Shown one piece after another: positions 1 through 6,916 of a DNA stretch of 11,737 bases. The position numbers and the translations under genes were made by a program. Position 1 is the stretch's first letter; each line of letters opens with the position of its first letter. Under the pieces are notes generated by a model. It was not told the origin of the DNA. It ran no database searches and worked only from the letters and a program-made list of their open reading frames with translations. The DNA is from Actinomycetes bacterium (GTDB taxonomy: Bacteria; Actinomycetota; Actinomycetes; JAJYSQ01). The stretch spans positions 1 through 11,737 of the forward strand of contig JAJYSQ010000009.1 in NCBI GenBank assembly GCA_021793495.1, read 5' to 3'.

Positions 1-1
1 G

Positions 2-355
2 GTGATCACCGCGGTCGACGAGGCGGTGGCCGACGTGCGTGCGGGGCTGGCCGGACCGGTTCCCGCCTTCCTCCGGGACGCCCACTACGCCGGGGCGCAG
101 CGACTGGGCCATGGTCAGGGGTACCGGTACCCGCACGACTACCCCGGGGGGGTGGTCGCGGCCCGGTACGCTCCCGAGGCGGTCGCGGCGCGGCGGTACT
201 ACCGTCCGACCAACCACGGGGTCGAACGCGCGGTCGGCGAGGTGCTCGAGCGGTTGCTCCGGGCCCTGGGTCGACCGCCGGACGGCCCACCCGGCGCGCA
301 ACCCGACCCGCAACCCGACGCCCCGCCCGACCCGCAACCCGACCCCGAGAGGTGA
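2..355 (+). CDS. rarA: Replication-associated recombination protein RarA (MgsA), C-terminal end, 5' truncated
   Basis: The reading frame is open from the left edge to a TGA at 353-355, so only about the last 117 residues are visible. The segment around residues 22-70 (PAFLRDAHY, GHGQGYRYPHD, GGVVAARYAP, then RYYRPTNHG) is the characteristic C-terminal block of RarA/MgsA, the clamp-loader-like AAA+ ATPase that acts at stalled replication forks as a tetramer. The ATPase core with Walker A and B motifs lies upstream of the window. After the conserved block comes a helix and then a proline-rich tail (PDPQPDAPPDPQPDP) encoded by an 18-bp direct repeat; this tail is unlikely to be part of the fold. 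The GTG at position 2 is an internal codon rather than the true start, because the family is about four times longer. Its position upstream of the DUF948 gene and alaS matches the usual actinobacterial order. Assignment is secure; the 5' end is not visible. Confidence 0.93.
   Translation: MITAVDEAVADVRAGLAGPVPAFLRDAHYAGAQRLGHGQGYRYPHDYPGGVVAARYAPEAVAARRYYRPTNHGVERAVGEVLERLLRALGRPPDGPPGAQPDPQPDAPPDPQPDPER
302..343 (+). repeat. 18-bp direct repeat pair in the rarA tail
   Basis: An exact 18-bp unit (CCCGACCCGCAACCCGAC) occurs at 302-319 and again at 326-343, with 6 bases between the copies. It is in frame and produces the Pro/Asp/Gln-rich extreme C terminus of RarA. It looks like a slippage-type expansion within the coding sequence. 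Confidence 0.85.
347..352 (+). promoter_or_regulatory. Ribosome binding site of the DUF948 gene
   Basis: GAGAGG ends 7 bases before the ATG at 360 and lies inside the last codons of rarA. It supports the 360 start over the longer upstream open frame, which runs through rarA coding sequence in the wrong phase. Confidence 0.7.
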
Positions 356-359
356 GCCG

Positions 360-728
360 ATGTCGCTCGGATCCATCGCCGGACTCATCGCGGCGATCGC
401 CTTCGTCCTGCTGGTCGGGGCGCTGGCGGTCCCGCTGGTCAAGCTGGGACGGGTCTTCGACGAGACCCGCGAGCTGGTGCACGGCGTGGCCGAGCAGACC
501 GTGCCACTGATCGGCGAGGTGACCGAGACGGTCACCACGACCAACGCCCAGCTGCTGCGGGTCGACGCGATCACCGCGAACATCGAACGCACCAGCCGGG
601 ACGTCTCGCGGATCACCGCGGCGCTGGCCATCGCGTTCGGCAACCCGGTGATCAAGGCGGCTTCCTTCGCGTACGGGGTGCGCCGGGCGCTGCGACCCGC
701 CGAGCACCCTCGCGACCGGGGGCAGTGA
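360..728 (+). CDS. DUF948 domain membrane protein
   Basis: This is a 122-residue protein with one N-terminal membrane segment (about residues 5-27, IAGLIAAIAFVLLVGALAVP) and no obvious cleavage site. A polar helical region follows that could form a coiled coil (about 30-95, with VFDETRELV, IGEVTETVTTTNAQL and ANIERTSRDVSRITAAL). This layout, and the position between rarA and alaS, match the actinobacterial DUF948 family; the NPVIKAASFAYGVRRAL stretch near the C terminus is typical of these proteins. Function is unknown for the family. By topology it would be anchored in the membrane with a helical domain outside the bilayer. The start at 360 is chosen for its ribosome site (GAGAGG) and for giving a clean N-terminal membrane helix. 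The stop TGA at 726-728 shares its last base with the next gene's ATG, implying coupled translation. Confidence 0.88.
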   Translation: MSLGSIAGLIAAIAFVLLVGALAVPLVKLGRVFDETRELVHGVAEQTVPLIGEVTETVTTTNAQLLRVDAITANIERTSRDVSRITAALAIAFGNPVIKAASFAYGVRRALRPAEHPRDRGQ

Positions 729-1042
729 TGCGCCGCACCGTCTGGATGGGCGTGGGAGCCGTCGTCGGCGTGGTCGGCTACCGTGCCGCCCAGCGCCGGG
801 TGCGGCGGTGGGCTCCCGCCGGGCTGGCCGAGCGCGCCTGTGGGGCACTGGGCGCCGGCATGGGCGGAGCGCGGGAGCGAGCCGGTGCGTTCGTCACCCA
901 GGTACGCCACGCCACCCGGGAACGGGAGCGTCAGATCCGCGAGGAGATCGGTCAGGCGACCGGCTCCGGCGGGCGGGCGACCGGCCGGACGGCACGACCG
1001 GGACCAGGACCGGGACCGGGACCAGGAGAGGACACGTACTGA
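728..1042 (+). CDS. Small membrane-anchored protein, DUF6167-like
   Basis: The predicted protein has 104 residues. A short hydrophobic N-terminal stretch (about residues 5-18, [16 protein letters not shown]) is followed by a basic segment (RRVRRW) and a helical, charged region ([27 protein letters not shown]). It ends in a low-complexity tail of alternating Pro and Gly. The position immediately upstream of alaS, together with the hydrophobic start and ARE/RER-rich helix, matches the small uncharacterised proteins (DUF6167 type) found there in actinobacteria; the family name is recalled, not searched. I chose ATG 728 over GTG 725 because GGGGG at 718-722 is 5 bases ahead of it and it overlaps the previous stop as TGATG. 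Role unknown. It may act with the DUF948 protein at the membrane, which is inference from adjacency only. Confidence 0.78.
   Translation: MRRTVWMGVGAVVGVVGYRAAQRRVRRWAPAGLAERACGALGAGMGGARERAGAFVTQVRHATRERERQIREEIGQATGSGGRATGRTARPGPGPGPGPGEDTY
1000..1029 (+). repeat. Hexamer tandem repeat encoding the Pro-Gly tail, running into the alaS ribosome site
   Basis: Four consecutive hexamers of the form GGGACC or AGGACC fill 1000-1023 and encode the PGPGPGPG tail of the upstream protein. The next six bases, AGGAGA (1024-1029), look like a diverged fifth unit and are also the Shine-Dalgarno core for alaS. Confidence 0.8.
1024..1031 (+). promoter_or_regulatory. Ribosome binding site of alaS
   Basis: AGGAGAGG is a strong anti-16S match whose last base is 12 nt before the ATG at 1044, slightly longer than the usual spacing. 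It lies within the last codons of the upstream gene. Confidence 0.7.
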
Positions 1043-1043
1043 C

Positions 1044-3746
1044 ATGGAGTCGGCGGAGATCCGGCGTCGATGGTTGGCGTTCTTCGAGGCCCGGGGCCAC
1101 ACCGTGGTCCCCTCGGCATCGCTGGTCGCCGACGACCCGACCCTCCTGCTGGTCAACGCCGGCATGGTCCCGTTCAAGCCGTACTTCCTCGGGGCGGTGA
1201 CCCCTGCCTACCCACGGGCGACCAGCGTGCAGAAGTGCGTGCGCACCCTGGACATCGACGAGGTGGGCAAGACCACCCGGCACGCCTCGTTCTTCCAGAT
1301 GTGCGGGAACTTCTCCTTCGGCGACTACTTCAAGGAGAAGGCGATCCCGTACGCCTGGGAGCTGCTGACCACCCCGGTCGCCGGCGGCGGGTACGGCCTG
1401 GACGCCGAGCGGCTGTGGGTGACCGTCTACCTGGACGACGACGAGGCGGCACGCCTCTGGTCCGAGACGGTCGGCGTGCCGGCCGAGCGGATCCAGCGTC
1501 GCGGGATGGACGACAACTTCTGGTCGATGGGTGTGCCCGGGCCGTGCGGGCCGTGCTCGGAGATCTACTACGACCGGGGCCCGGAGCACGGCCGGGACGG
1601 CGGTCCGATCGTCGACGAGGAGCGGTACCTCGAGGTGTGGAACCTCGTGTTCATGCAGTACGTCCGGGGGGCGTCCACCGGCCCCGGCAAGAGCGACTAC
1701 CCGATCCTCGGGGACCTGCCGGCGCCCAGCATCGACACCGGCCTGGGTCTGGAGCGCCTGGCCACGCTGCTGCAGGGCGTGGAGAACGTGTACGAGATCG
1801 ACACCACCCGCCGGGTGCTCGACCGGGCCGCGACCCTGTCCGGCCGGCGGTACGGGGCCGGTGGGCCCGACGGGCACCGGGACGACGTGCGGCTGCGGGT
1901 GGTGGCCGACCATGCGCGGACCGCGGTGATGCTCATCGGTGACGGCGTGGTCCCGGCGAACGAGGGACGCGGGTACGTGCTGCGCCGGATGGTGCGCCGC
2001 GTGGTCCGCTCGATGCGGCTGCTCGGCGCCGGCGACCAGACGATGGCCGCGCTGGTCCAGGCGAGCATCGAGGCGATGGGTCCGCAGTACCCGGAGCTGG
2101 TCGACGACCGGTCGCGGATCGAGGCGGTCGCCGTGGCCGAGGAGACGGCGTTCCTGGCCACCCTCGGGAAGGGGACGCTGATCTTCGACCAGGCGGTGGC
2201 GTGGACCCGCCAGGCCGGGGTTGGCGCCCTGTCCGGGGACCAGGCGTTCGCCCTGCACGACACGTACGGTTTCCCCATCGACCTCACCCTGGAGATGGCT
2301 GCGGAGGCCGGCCTGGCCGTGGACGAGGAGGGGTTCCGCCGGCTGATGGGCGAGCAGCGGTCCCGGGCGAAGGCCGACGCGAGCGCGAAGAAGAGCGGGC
2401 ACGCCGACCTGTCGGCCTACCGCGCCCTCGGTGACCGGCTGGGCGCCGACGTGGTGTTCACCGGGTACGACGAGGTGAGCACCGAGGCACGCCTGACCGG
2501 GATCCTCCTCGACGGGCACCGGGTCGAGGAGGCGTCCGAGGGCACCGAGGTCGAGGTGGTGCTGGACCGGACCCCGTTCTACGCCGAGGCCGGTGGCCAG
2601 CTGGCCGATACCGGGCGGATCCTGCTCGACGACGGCACGGTGCTCGAGGTGCTCGACGTGCAGAAGCCGGACGGGACGCTGGTGGTGCACCGGGCCCGGG
2701 TCCGTTCCGGGCTGGTCCACCCCGGCGTGCCGGTGCTCGCCGAGGTGGACGTCTCCCGGCGCCGGGCGATCTCCCGAGCGCACACCGCCACGCACCTGGT
2801 GCACCGGGCGATCCGCGATGCGCTGGGGGAGACCGCCACCCAGGCCGGTTCGGAGAACGCCCCGGGCCGGTTCCGCTTCGACTTCTCCGCGACCGGACCG
2901 GTGCCGGCGAGCGTGCTGGCCGACGTGGAGGCCACGGTCAACGCGGTGCTCGCCGACGACCTGCCGGTGTCCGCGGAGTGGATGAGCCAGGAGCAGGCCC
3001 GAGCCACCGGGGCGATGGCGCTGTTCGGGGAGAAGTACGGGCCCCGGGTACGGGTCGTGTCCGTCGGGGAGTGGGCCCGCGAGCTGTGCGGTGGCACGCA
3101 CGCCCAGCACTCGGCCCAGATCGGCGTGGTCACCCTGCTCGGGGAGTCCTCGATCGGCACCGGGATCCGCCGGGTCGAGGCCCTGGTGGGTGCGGACGCC
3201 TACCGGTTCCTGGCGCGCGAGCACGTGCTGGTCGCCCAGCTGTCCGAGCTGCTCAAGGTACGCCCGGACGAGGTGGCCGACCGGGTCGCCGGGGTGCTGG
3301 CCCGGCTGCGCGAGGCCGAGAAGCAGATCGAACGAGCCCAGCGCGACGCGGTGCTGGCCGGGGCCGGCGACCTGGTCGAGGCGGCCCGCGACGTGCACGG
3401 GGTCACGGTGGTGGTCCACCGGGCCGCCGAGGGCGCCGGGGCCGACGACCTGCGCAGCCTCGCCCTGCAGGTGCGCGGGCGGCTGCCCGGCGATCGGCCC
3501 GGGGTGGTGGTGGTCGGCGCGGTCGCCGACGGGCGCCCGCTGGTGGTCGTGGCGGTCAACGATGCGGCCCGCGGGTCCGGGGTCAGTGCCGGTGACCTGG
3601 TCGGGGTCGCGGCCCGTGCCCTGGGTGGGGGCGGTGGGGGACGGGCCGACGTCGCGCAGGGAGGCGGGAAGGACCCGGGGGCCTTGGACGAGGCGCTGCG
3701 CGCGGTCGAGCGGACGCTCGCGGAGCGGGTAGGTACCGGTGGCTGA
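1044..3746 (+). CDS. alaS: Alanyl-tRNA synthetase
   Basis: This 900-residue protein charges tRNA-Ala with alanine using ATP in the cytoplasm, and its length is normal for bacterial AlaRS. The class II catalytic core comes first: [11 protein letters not shown], the motif-2 region [26 protein letters not shown] (168-173), and motif 3 DTGLGLERL (from D231). The editing domain carries HTATH (H580, H584) and CGGTH (C682, H686), the zinc-binding residues that clear mischarged Ser- and Gly-tRNA-Ala. The C-terminal C-Ala/DHHA1 segment has [15 protein letters not shown] near residues 865-880. ATG 1044 is preferred to upstream in-frame starts because it follows an AGGAGAGG site and begins with the family-typical [14 protein letters not shown]; the longer frame would overlap the preceding gene. 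It starts one base after the previous stop (TGA-C-ATG), and its end overlaps ruvX by 8 bases. No key residue is missing. Confidence 0.98.
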   Translation: MESAEIRRRWLAFFEARGHTVVPSASLVADDPTLLLVNAGMVPFKPYFLGAVTPAYPRATSVQKCVRTLDIDEVGKTTRHASFFQMCGNFSFGDYFKEKAIPYAWELLTTPVAGGGYGLDAERLWVTVYLDDDEAARLWSETVGVPAERIQRRGMDDNFWSMGVPGPCGPCSEIYYDRGPEHGRDGGPIVDEERYLEVWNLVFMQYVRGASTGPGKSDYPILGDLPAPSIDTGLGLERLATLLQGVENVYEIDTTRRVLDRAATLSGRRYGAGGPDGHRDDVRLRVVADHARTAVMLIGDGVVPANEGRGYVLRRMVRRVVRSMRLLGAGDQTMAALVQASIEAMGPQYPELVDDRSRIEAVAVAEETAFLATLGKGTLIFDQAVAWTRQAGVGALSGDQAFALHDTYGFPIDLTLEMAAEAGLAVDEEGFRRLMGEQRSRAKADASAKKSGHADLSAYRALGDRLGADVVFTGYDEVSTEARLTGILLDGHRVEEASEGTEVEVVLDRTPFYAEAGGQLADTGRILLDDGTVLEVLDVQKPDGTLVVHRARVRSGLVHPGVPVLAEVDVSRRRAISRAHTATHLVHRAIRDALGETATQAGSENAPGRFRFDFSATGPVPASVLADVEATVNAVLADDLPVSAEWMSQEQARATGAMALFGEKYGPRVRVVSVGEWARELCGGTHAQHSAQIGVVTLLGESSIGTGIRRVEALVGADAYRFLAREHVLVAQLSELLKVRPDEVADRVAGVLARLREAEKQIERAQRDAVLAGAGDLVEAARDVHGVTVVVHRAAEGAGADDLRSLALQVRGRLPGDRPGVVVVGAVADGRPLVVVAVNDAARGSGVSAGDLVGVAARALGGGGGGRADVAQGGGKDPGALDEALRAVERTLAERVGTGG

Positions 3747-4263
3747 GCCGACCCCGGACCAGCCTCGGGCCGGGCGTCCTGCCGAGCCCCGGGCCGAGCC
3801 CCGGGCCGAGCCCCGGGCCGGGCGCCGCGGGGTGCGGATCGGCGTGGACGTCGGCTCGGTGCGGGTGGGCGTGGCGCTCAGCGACCCGGAGGGGCGGCTG
3901 GCCACCCCGCTGGAGACGCTGGCGCGCGGGGAGGGTGACCTCGACCGGCTCGTCGGCCTGGTCGCCGAGCATGACGCCCTGGAGGTGGTGGTCGGCCTGC
4001 CGCGAACGCTGCGCGGCGAGGAGGGGGCGGCGGCCATCGCGGCCCGGGGTTACGCCACGTCGTTGGCCGGTCGGATCGCGCCGGTGCCGGTCCGACTGGT
4101 GGACGAGCGGTTGTCCACGGTGCGCGCGACCCGGGGCCTGCAGGCGGCGGGGGTGGACGCCCGACGGGCCCGGAGCGTGGTCGACCAGGCGGCGGCGGTG
4201 GAGATCTTGCAGCACGCCTTGGACTCCGACGCACGAGCTCGGCCCGGGGTCTCGGATGGCTGA
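3739..4263 (+). CDS. ruvX: Holliday junction resolvase-like nuclease RuvX / YqgF
   Basis: A 174-residue protein with an RNase H-like fold. The first 30 residues are a Pro/Glu/Arg-rich low-complexity extension (AEPR repeated three times). The conserved domain starts at about residue 32: [17 protein letters not shown] with acidic D37, [11 protein letters not shown] (83-93), VDERLST with E123, and the [11 protein letters not shown] segment with D149. These three acidic residues correspond to the metal-binding active site of the family. YqgF homologues were proposed as Holliday-junction resolvases and in E. coli are linked to 16S rRNA 5'-end maturation, so the biological substrate here remains open. 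The GTG at 3739 is 5 bases after GGTAGG and overlaps the alaS stop by 8 bases. An internal GTG near codon 32 would remove the repeat but has no clear ribosome site. The alaS-ruvX-mltG-aroE order is standard in actinobacteria. Confidence 0.94.
   Translation: MAEPTPDQPRAGRPAEPRAEPRAEPRAGRRGVRIGVDVGSVRVGVALSDPEGRLATPLETLARGEGDLDRLVGLVAEHDALEVVVGLPRTLRGEEGAAAIAARGYATSLAGRIAPVPVRLVDERLSTVRATRGLQAAGVDARRARSVVDQAAAVEILQHALDSDARARPGVSDG
3781..3816 (+). repeat. 12-bp tandem repeat (3 copies) in the ruvX N-terminal extension
   Basis: The unit GCCGAGCCCCGG is repeated three times exactly (3781-3792, 3793-3804, 3805-3816), encoding Ala-Glu-Pro-Arg each time. It lies ahead of the conserved nuclease domain. 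Copy number could vary without shifting the frame. Confidence 0.93.
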
Positions 4264-5347
4264 GGGCCCGGTGCTGCTGGTCGGCACGGCTGGGCCGTCC
4301 CGGCCGTCCCGGCACGGCCGGCGTGCGGTCGTCGCCGCGATCAGCGCCCTGGTCCTGCTGGTGGCGGTGGGTGTGGTGGTCGGCGTACGGCTGGTCGGTG
4401 GCGTGTTCGGCGGGCCCGCCGACTACCCGGGGCCCGGCACCGGGCGGGTCGTGGTCGCCGTGGCCCCGGGGGCCTCGGCCACCGCGATCGCCCGGACCCT
4501 GGTGGCCGACGGGGTGGTGCGCAGCGTCGGTGCCTTCGTCGCCGCGGCCGACGCCAACCCGCGATCACGGGACGTCCAGCCCGGCTACTACGCGTTGCGC
4601 CACCAGATGAAGGCGTCCCTCGCGCTGGGGCTGCTGCTCGATCCGGCGTCGAACGCCGACCCGAAGATCACCCTGCGCGAGGGGCTGCGGCTGTCCGAGG
4701 CGCTGGCGCAGCTGGCAGCTGGGTCGAAGATCCCGCTTGCCCAGTTCACGGCGGCGCTGGCTCATCCGCAGGCGCTCGGGCTGCCGGCGTACGCCCGGGG
4801 CCACCCCGAGGGCTTCCTCTACCCGAACACGTACCTCGTCGTGCCGGGGACCACGGCCGCCGACCTGCTGCAGGCCGCGTTCTCCCAGTTCACCACGGTC
4901 GCGGCGGCCCAGGACCTACCGGCGGCGGCCGCGGCCCGCGGGATCACCCCGTACCAGGCGGTGATCGTGGCCAGCCTCGTCCAGGCCGAGGCGTCCCGGC
5001 CCCAGGACATGCCGAAGGTGGCCCGGGTGATCGACAACCGGCTGGCCGCCGGGATGAAGCTGCAGCTGGACACGACGGTGAACTACGCGTTGGGCCAGCA
5101 CACGCTGTCGGTCACCGCCGGGGACCTCGGGGTGAACTCCCCGTACAACACCTACCGGGTCACCGGGCTGCCCCCGGGGCCGATCGACTCGCCCGGGCAG
5201 ACCGCGCTGGCCGCGGCCCTGCACCCGGCACCGGGGGACTGGCTGTACTTCGTGACCACCAACCCGGTGACCGGCCAGACGAAGTTCACCGCCAGCTACC
5301 CGCAGTTCCTGGCGTACAAGGCGCAGTTCGAGGCGAGCCTGCGATGA
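4256..5347 (+). CDS. mltG: Endolytic murein transglycosylase MltG (YceG-like)
   Basis: A 363-residue inner-membrane enzyme that cleaves nascent peptidoglycan strands and is thought to set glycan chain length. A short basic cytoplasmic stretch (SRPSRHGRR) precedes one membrane helix at about 23-46, so the catalytic part is extracytoplasmic. A LysM-like lead-in follows (about 62-130, with VAPGASATAIARTLVADGVV). The YceG catalytic domain contains EGFLYPNTY (185-193), IVASLVQAEAS with the expected catalytic glutamate E245, NRLAAGMKLQLDTTVNYAL (261-279), and the signature NSPYNTYRVTGLPPGPI (294-310). ATG 4256 follows CGGGG by a usable spacing, overlaps the ruvX stop by 8 bases, and leaves only a short cytoplasmic tail. 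Some actinobacterial homologues have long disordered N-terminal regions; this one does not. All key motifs are present, so it should be active. Confidence 0.95.
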   Translation: MAEGPVLLVGTAGPSRPSRHGRRAVVAAISALVLLVAVGVVVGVRLVGGVFGGPADYPGPGTGRVVVAVAPGASATAIARTLVADGVVRSVGAFVAAADANPRSRDVQPGYYALRHQMKASLALGLLLDPASNADPKITLREGLRLSEALAQLAAGSKIPLAQFTAALAHPQALGLPAYARGHPEGFLYPNTYLVVPGTTAADLLQAAFSQFTTVAAAQDLPAAAAARGITPYQAVIVASLVQAEASRPQDMPKVARVIDNRLAAGMKLQLDTTVNYALGQHTLSVTAGDLGVNSPYNTYRVTGLPPGPIDSPGQTALAAALHPAPGDWLYFVTTNPVTGQTKFTASYPQFLAYKAQFEASLR

Positions 5348-6210
5348 GCCGACGGCGGGCCGCGGTGCTGGGTCACCCGGTCGCCCACTCGCTGTCCCCG
5401 GTGCTGCACCGGGCCGCCTACCAGGCCCTGGGGCTGGACTGGCGGTACGACGCGGTGGATGTCACGGCCGAGGGGCTGCCCGCGCTGCTCGACGGGCTCA
5501 CCCCGGCGTGGGTCGGGTTGAGCCTGACCATGCCGCTGAAGCGCACGGTGTTGGGGCTGCTCGACCAGGTCGAGCCGCTGGCCGTGGCGGTCGGCGCGGT
5601 GAACACCGTGGTGCTCACCGCGCGGGACGCCCGGATCCACCGCGCCGGGTCGACCACCGACGTGCCGGGCTTCGTCGACGCGCTGACCGCGGCGGGCCTG
5701 GGTGCCGGGACCGTGTCGGGCGCCACGGTCCTGGGGGCGGGGGCGACCGCGGCCTGTGCCCTGGGTGCGCTGGCGGCCCTGCGGGTCGGGCGCACCGTGG
5801 TGTACGCCCGGGGTCCGGTCCGGGCGGCCGAGATCACCCAGGTGGCCGGTCGGCTCGGGCTGCCGGTCGAGGTCCGGCCCTGGGAGCAGGCGGCCCAGGG
5901 GCTCGGCGCCCAGCTCGTCGTGTCGACCACGCCGGCCGGTGCGCCCGACCACCTGGCGCGGCTGCTGGGCGGTGCGGGTCGGGGCACGTTGTTCGACGTG
6001 GTCTACGCCCCCTGGCCGACGGTGCTGGCCCAGGCCTGGGCGGCGGCCGGCGGGCGGGTGCTCGGCGGCCTGGATCTGCTGGTTGCCCAGGGTGTGCACC
6101 AGGTCGTCCGGATGCTCGCCGCGGCCGGGGGGGACGGCACGGACCCGACGGTGGTCGAGGTGGTCCGGACGGCGATGCGCCAGGCCGCCGTCGGCTCAAG
6201 GCCGGGCTGA
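5344..6210 (+). CDS. aroE: Shikimate dehydrogenase (NADP+), shikimate pathway
   Basis: This 288-residue protein reduces 3-dehydroshikimate to shikimate in the fourth step of the aromatic amino acid pathway. The substrate domain shows GHPVAHSLSPVLH (10-22), LSLTMPLKR with the catalytic lysine K66, GAVNTVV with N87, and TTDVPGF with the catalytic aspartate D106. The Rossmann domain has the glycine-rich loop LGAGATAA (130-137), then a VVYARGP segment at the cofactor-phosphate position, and near the C terminus GLDLLVAQGVHQ, which contains the conserved glutamine region. The usual NTD around the catalytic aspartate reads TTD here (T104 for Asn), a mild departure. ATG 5344 overlaps the mltG stop as ATGA. 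No aroC, aroK or aroB follows, so the rest of the pathway is elsewhere. The last residues before the stop coincide with a hairpin in the DNA. Confidence 0.94.
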   Translation: MSRRRAAVLGHPVAHSLSPVLHRAAYQALGLDWRYDAVDVTAEGLPALLDGLTPAWVGLSLTMPLKRTVLGLLDQVEPLAVAVGAVNTVVLTARDARIHRAGSTTDVPGFVDALTAAGLGAGTVSGATVLGAGATAACALGALAALRVGRTVVYARGPVRAAEITQVAGRLGLPVEVRPWEQAAQGLGAQLVVSTTPAGAPDHLARLLGGAGRGTLFDVVYAPWPTVLAQAWAAAGGRVLGGLDLLVAQGVHQVVRMLAAAGGDGTDPTVVEVVRTAMRQAAVGSRPG

Positions 6211-6214
6211 GCCG
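6192..6214 (+). terminator. Possible weak terminator or processing hairpin at the end of aroE
   Basis: CGGCTCA (6192-6198) and TGAGCCG (6208-6214) form a perfect 7-bp inverted repeat with a 9-base loop, and the aroE stop sits in the right arm. No T-run follows, so a classical intrinsic terminator is not shown. It could attenuate or stabilise an mRNA end, or be chance in GC-rich DNA. Confidence 0.3.
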
Positions 6215-6319
6215 GGCCGATGCAGGCGGGGAGCCGTTACGTGCCGGCTCGCCTCGAGGGTCGGCTGCTCCTGGTCGGCGCCTCGGGTGCCTGCCCACCG
6301 GATGCCGAGAAGGTGCCTC
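6211..6319 (+). other. Intergenic gap between aroE and the Roadblock gene
   Basis: This 109-base stretch is the only real gap in the window and is where a promoter for the GTPase/polysaccharide genes would be expected. It is GC-rich and I see no convincing -35/-10 pair, operator or riboswitch. The one clear element is the ribosome site near its right end. It could equally be a transcribed spacer. Confidence 0.5.
6307..6313 (+). promoter_or_regulatory. Ribosome binding site of the Roadblock gene
   Basis: GAGAAGG lies 6 bases before the ATG at 6320. It decides this start over an in-frame ATG at 6302, which lacks a comparable site and would add six residues. Confidence 0.7.
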
Positions 6320-6904
6320 ATGCCACAGCCGTACGTCCCCGTCCCGGGCAGCCGTTCGTCGCGGCTGGACCGTACCCTGGCCGAGCTGCTGATGCAGGCG
6401 CCCGAGCTGGAGGCGGCCGCCGTCGTCTCCTTCGACGGGCTGCCGATGGCCTCGCGACTACCCGAGGGGATGGAGGAGGGTCGGGTGGCTGCGATGAGTG
6501 CCGCGCTGCTGTCGCTGGGGGAGCGGGCCGCCGATGGCCTGGGCCGCGGTGCCCTCGCCCAGGTGTACATCGAGGGCGAGCACGGCACGGTCTTCCTGGT
6601 CTCCGCCGACGACGAGGCCGTCCTGGTCGCGGTGGCCCGACGGGAGGCGAAGGCGGGGCTGATGCTGTACGAGGTGCGCCGGGCGGCGACGGCCGTCGCC
6701 GAGGTGCTGCGCCGGGAGGACCCGGTCCAGACCGCCGAGGTACCCGAGCCGGGATCCGTCGGATCGTTCGCCGGGGGCAGCCTGGAGGAGTTCTTTGCCA
6801 CCGGGGCACCGGTCGTCTCGCCGGTCGGTGCGTCCGCGCCGGGCGCTGCTGAGGGGTGGACGGGGTCGGGCGAGCCCGGGACCTCCGCCGGCTCCTGGTC
6901 CTGA
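6320..6904 (+). CDS. Roadblock/LC7 domain protein (MglB-like GTPase regulator)
   Basis: A 194-residue cytoplasmic protein. Residues about 15-128 show the Roadblock/LC7 pattern: an initial helix (LDRTLAELLMQAPELEAAAVVSFDGLP), a helix with AAMSAALLSLGERAADGLG, strands around AQVYIEGEHGTVFLVSADDEAVLVAVARRE, and a final helix (AGLMLYEVRRAATAVAEVL). Family members such as MglB and the conservon protein CvnB dimerise and bind MglA-type small GTPases, with MglB acting as a GTPase-activating protein. The tail from about residue 134 is acidic and Gly/Ser/Pro-rich, probably disordered, with a short hydrophobic SLEEFF patch at 154-159 that could be a docking peptide. An MglA/CvnD-like GTPase is encoded two genes downstream, which supports a regulator role. 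The next gene starts 12 bases after the stop. Which partner it binds is inferred from context. Confidence 0.9.
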   Translation: MPQPYVPVPGSRSSRLDRTLAELLMQAPELEAAAVVSFDGLPMASRLPEGMEEGRVAAMSAALLSLGERAADGLGRGALAQVYIEGEHGTVFLVSADDEAVLVAVARREAKAGLMLYEVRRAATAVAEVLRREDPVQTAEVPEPGSVGSFAGGSLEEFFATGAPVVSPVGASAPGAAEGWTGSGEPGTSAGSWS

Positions 6905-6905
6905 C

Positions 6906-6910
6906 GGGAG
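6906..6910 (+). promoter_or_regulatory. Ribosome binding site of the DUF4388 gene
   Basis: GGGAG ends 6 bases before GTG 6917 but only 3 bases before the TTG at 6914. The spacing favours the GTG start. Confidence 0.6.
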
Positions 6911-6916
6911 TCCTTG

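Noticed and set aside
119..132. A perfect 14-bp palindrome, GGGTACCGGTACCC
   Set aside because: It lies inside the conserved RarA motif GQGYRYP, whose codons produce it; no operator role needs to be assumed.
783..1043. N-terminal extension of AlaRS from an upstream in-frame ATG
   Set aside because: The extra 87 residues are the out-of-frame translation of the preceding small gene and do not resemble AlaRS; the family start [10 protein letters not shown] is at 1044 behind a good ribosome site.
894..4037. A 1047-codon open frame on the minus strand opposite alaS
   Set aside because: It is a GC-skew shadow of alaS: its product is His/Arg/Pro/Gly-rich without any recognisable domain, while the plus strand encodes a full, motif-complete AlaRS.
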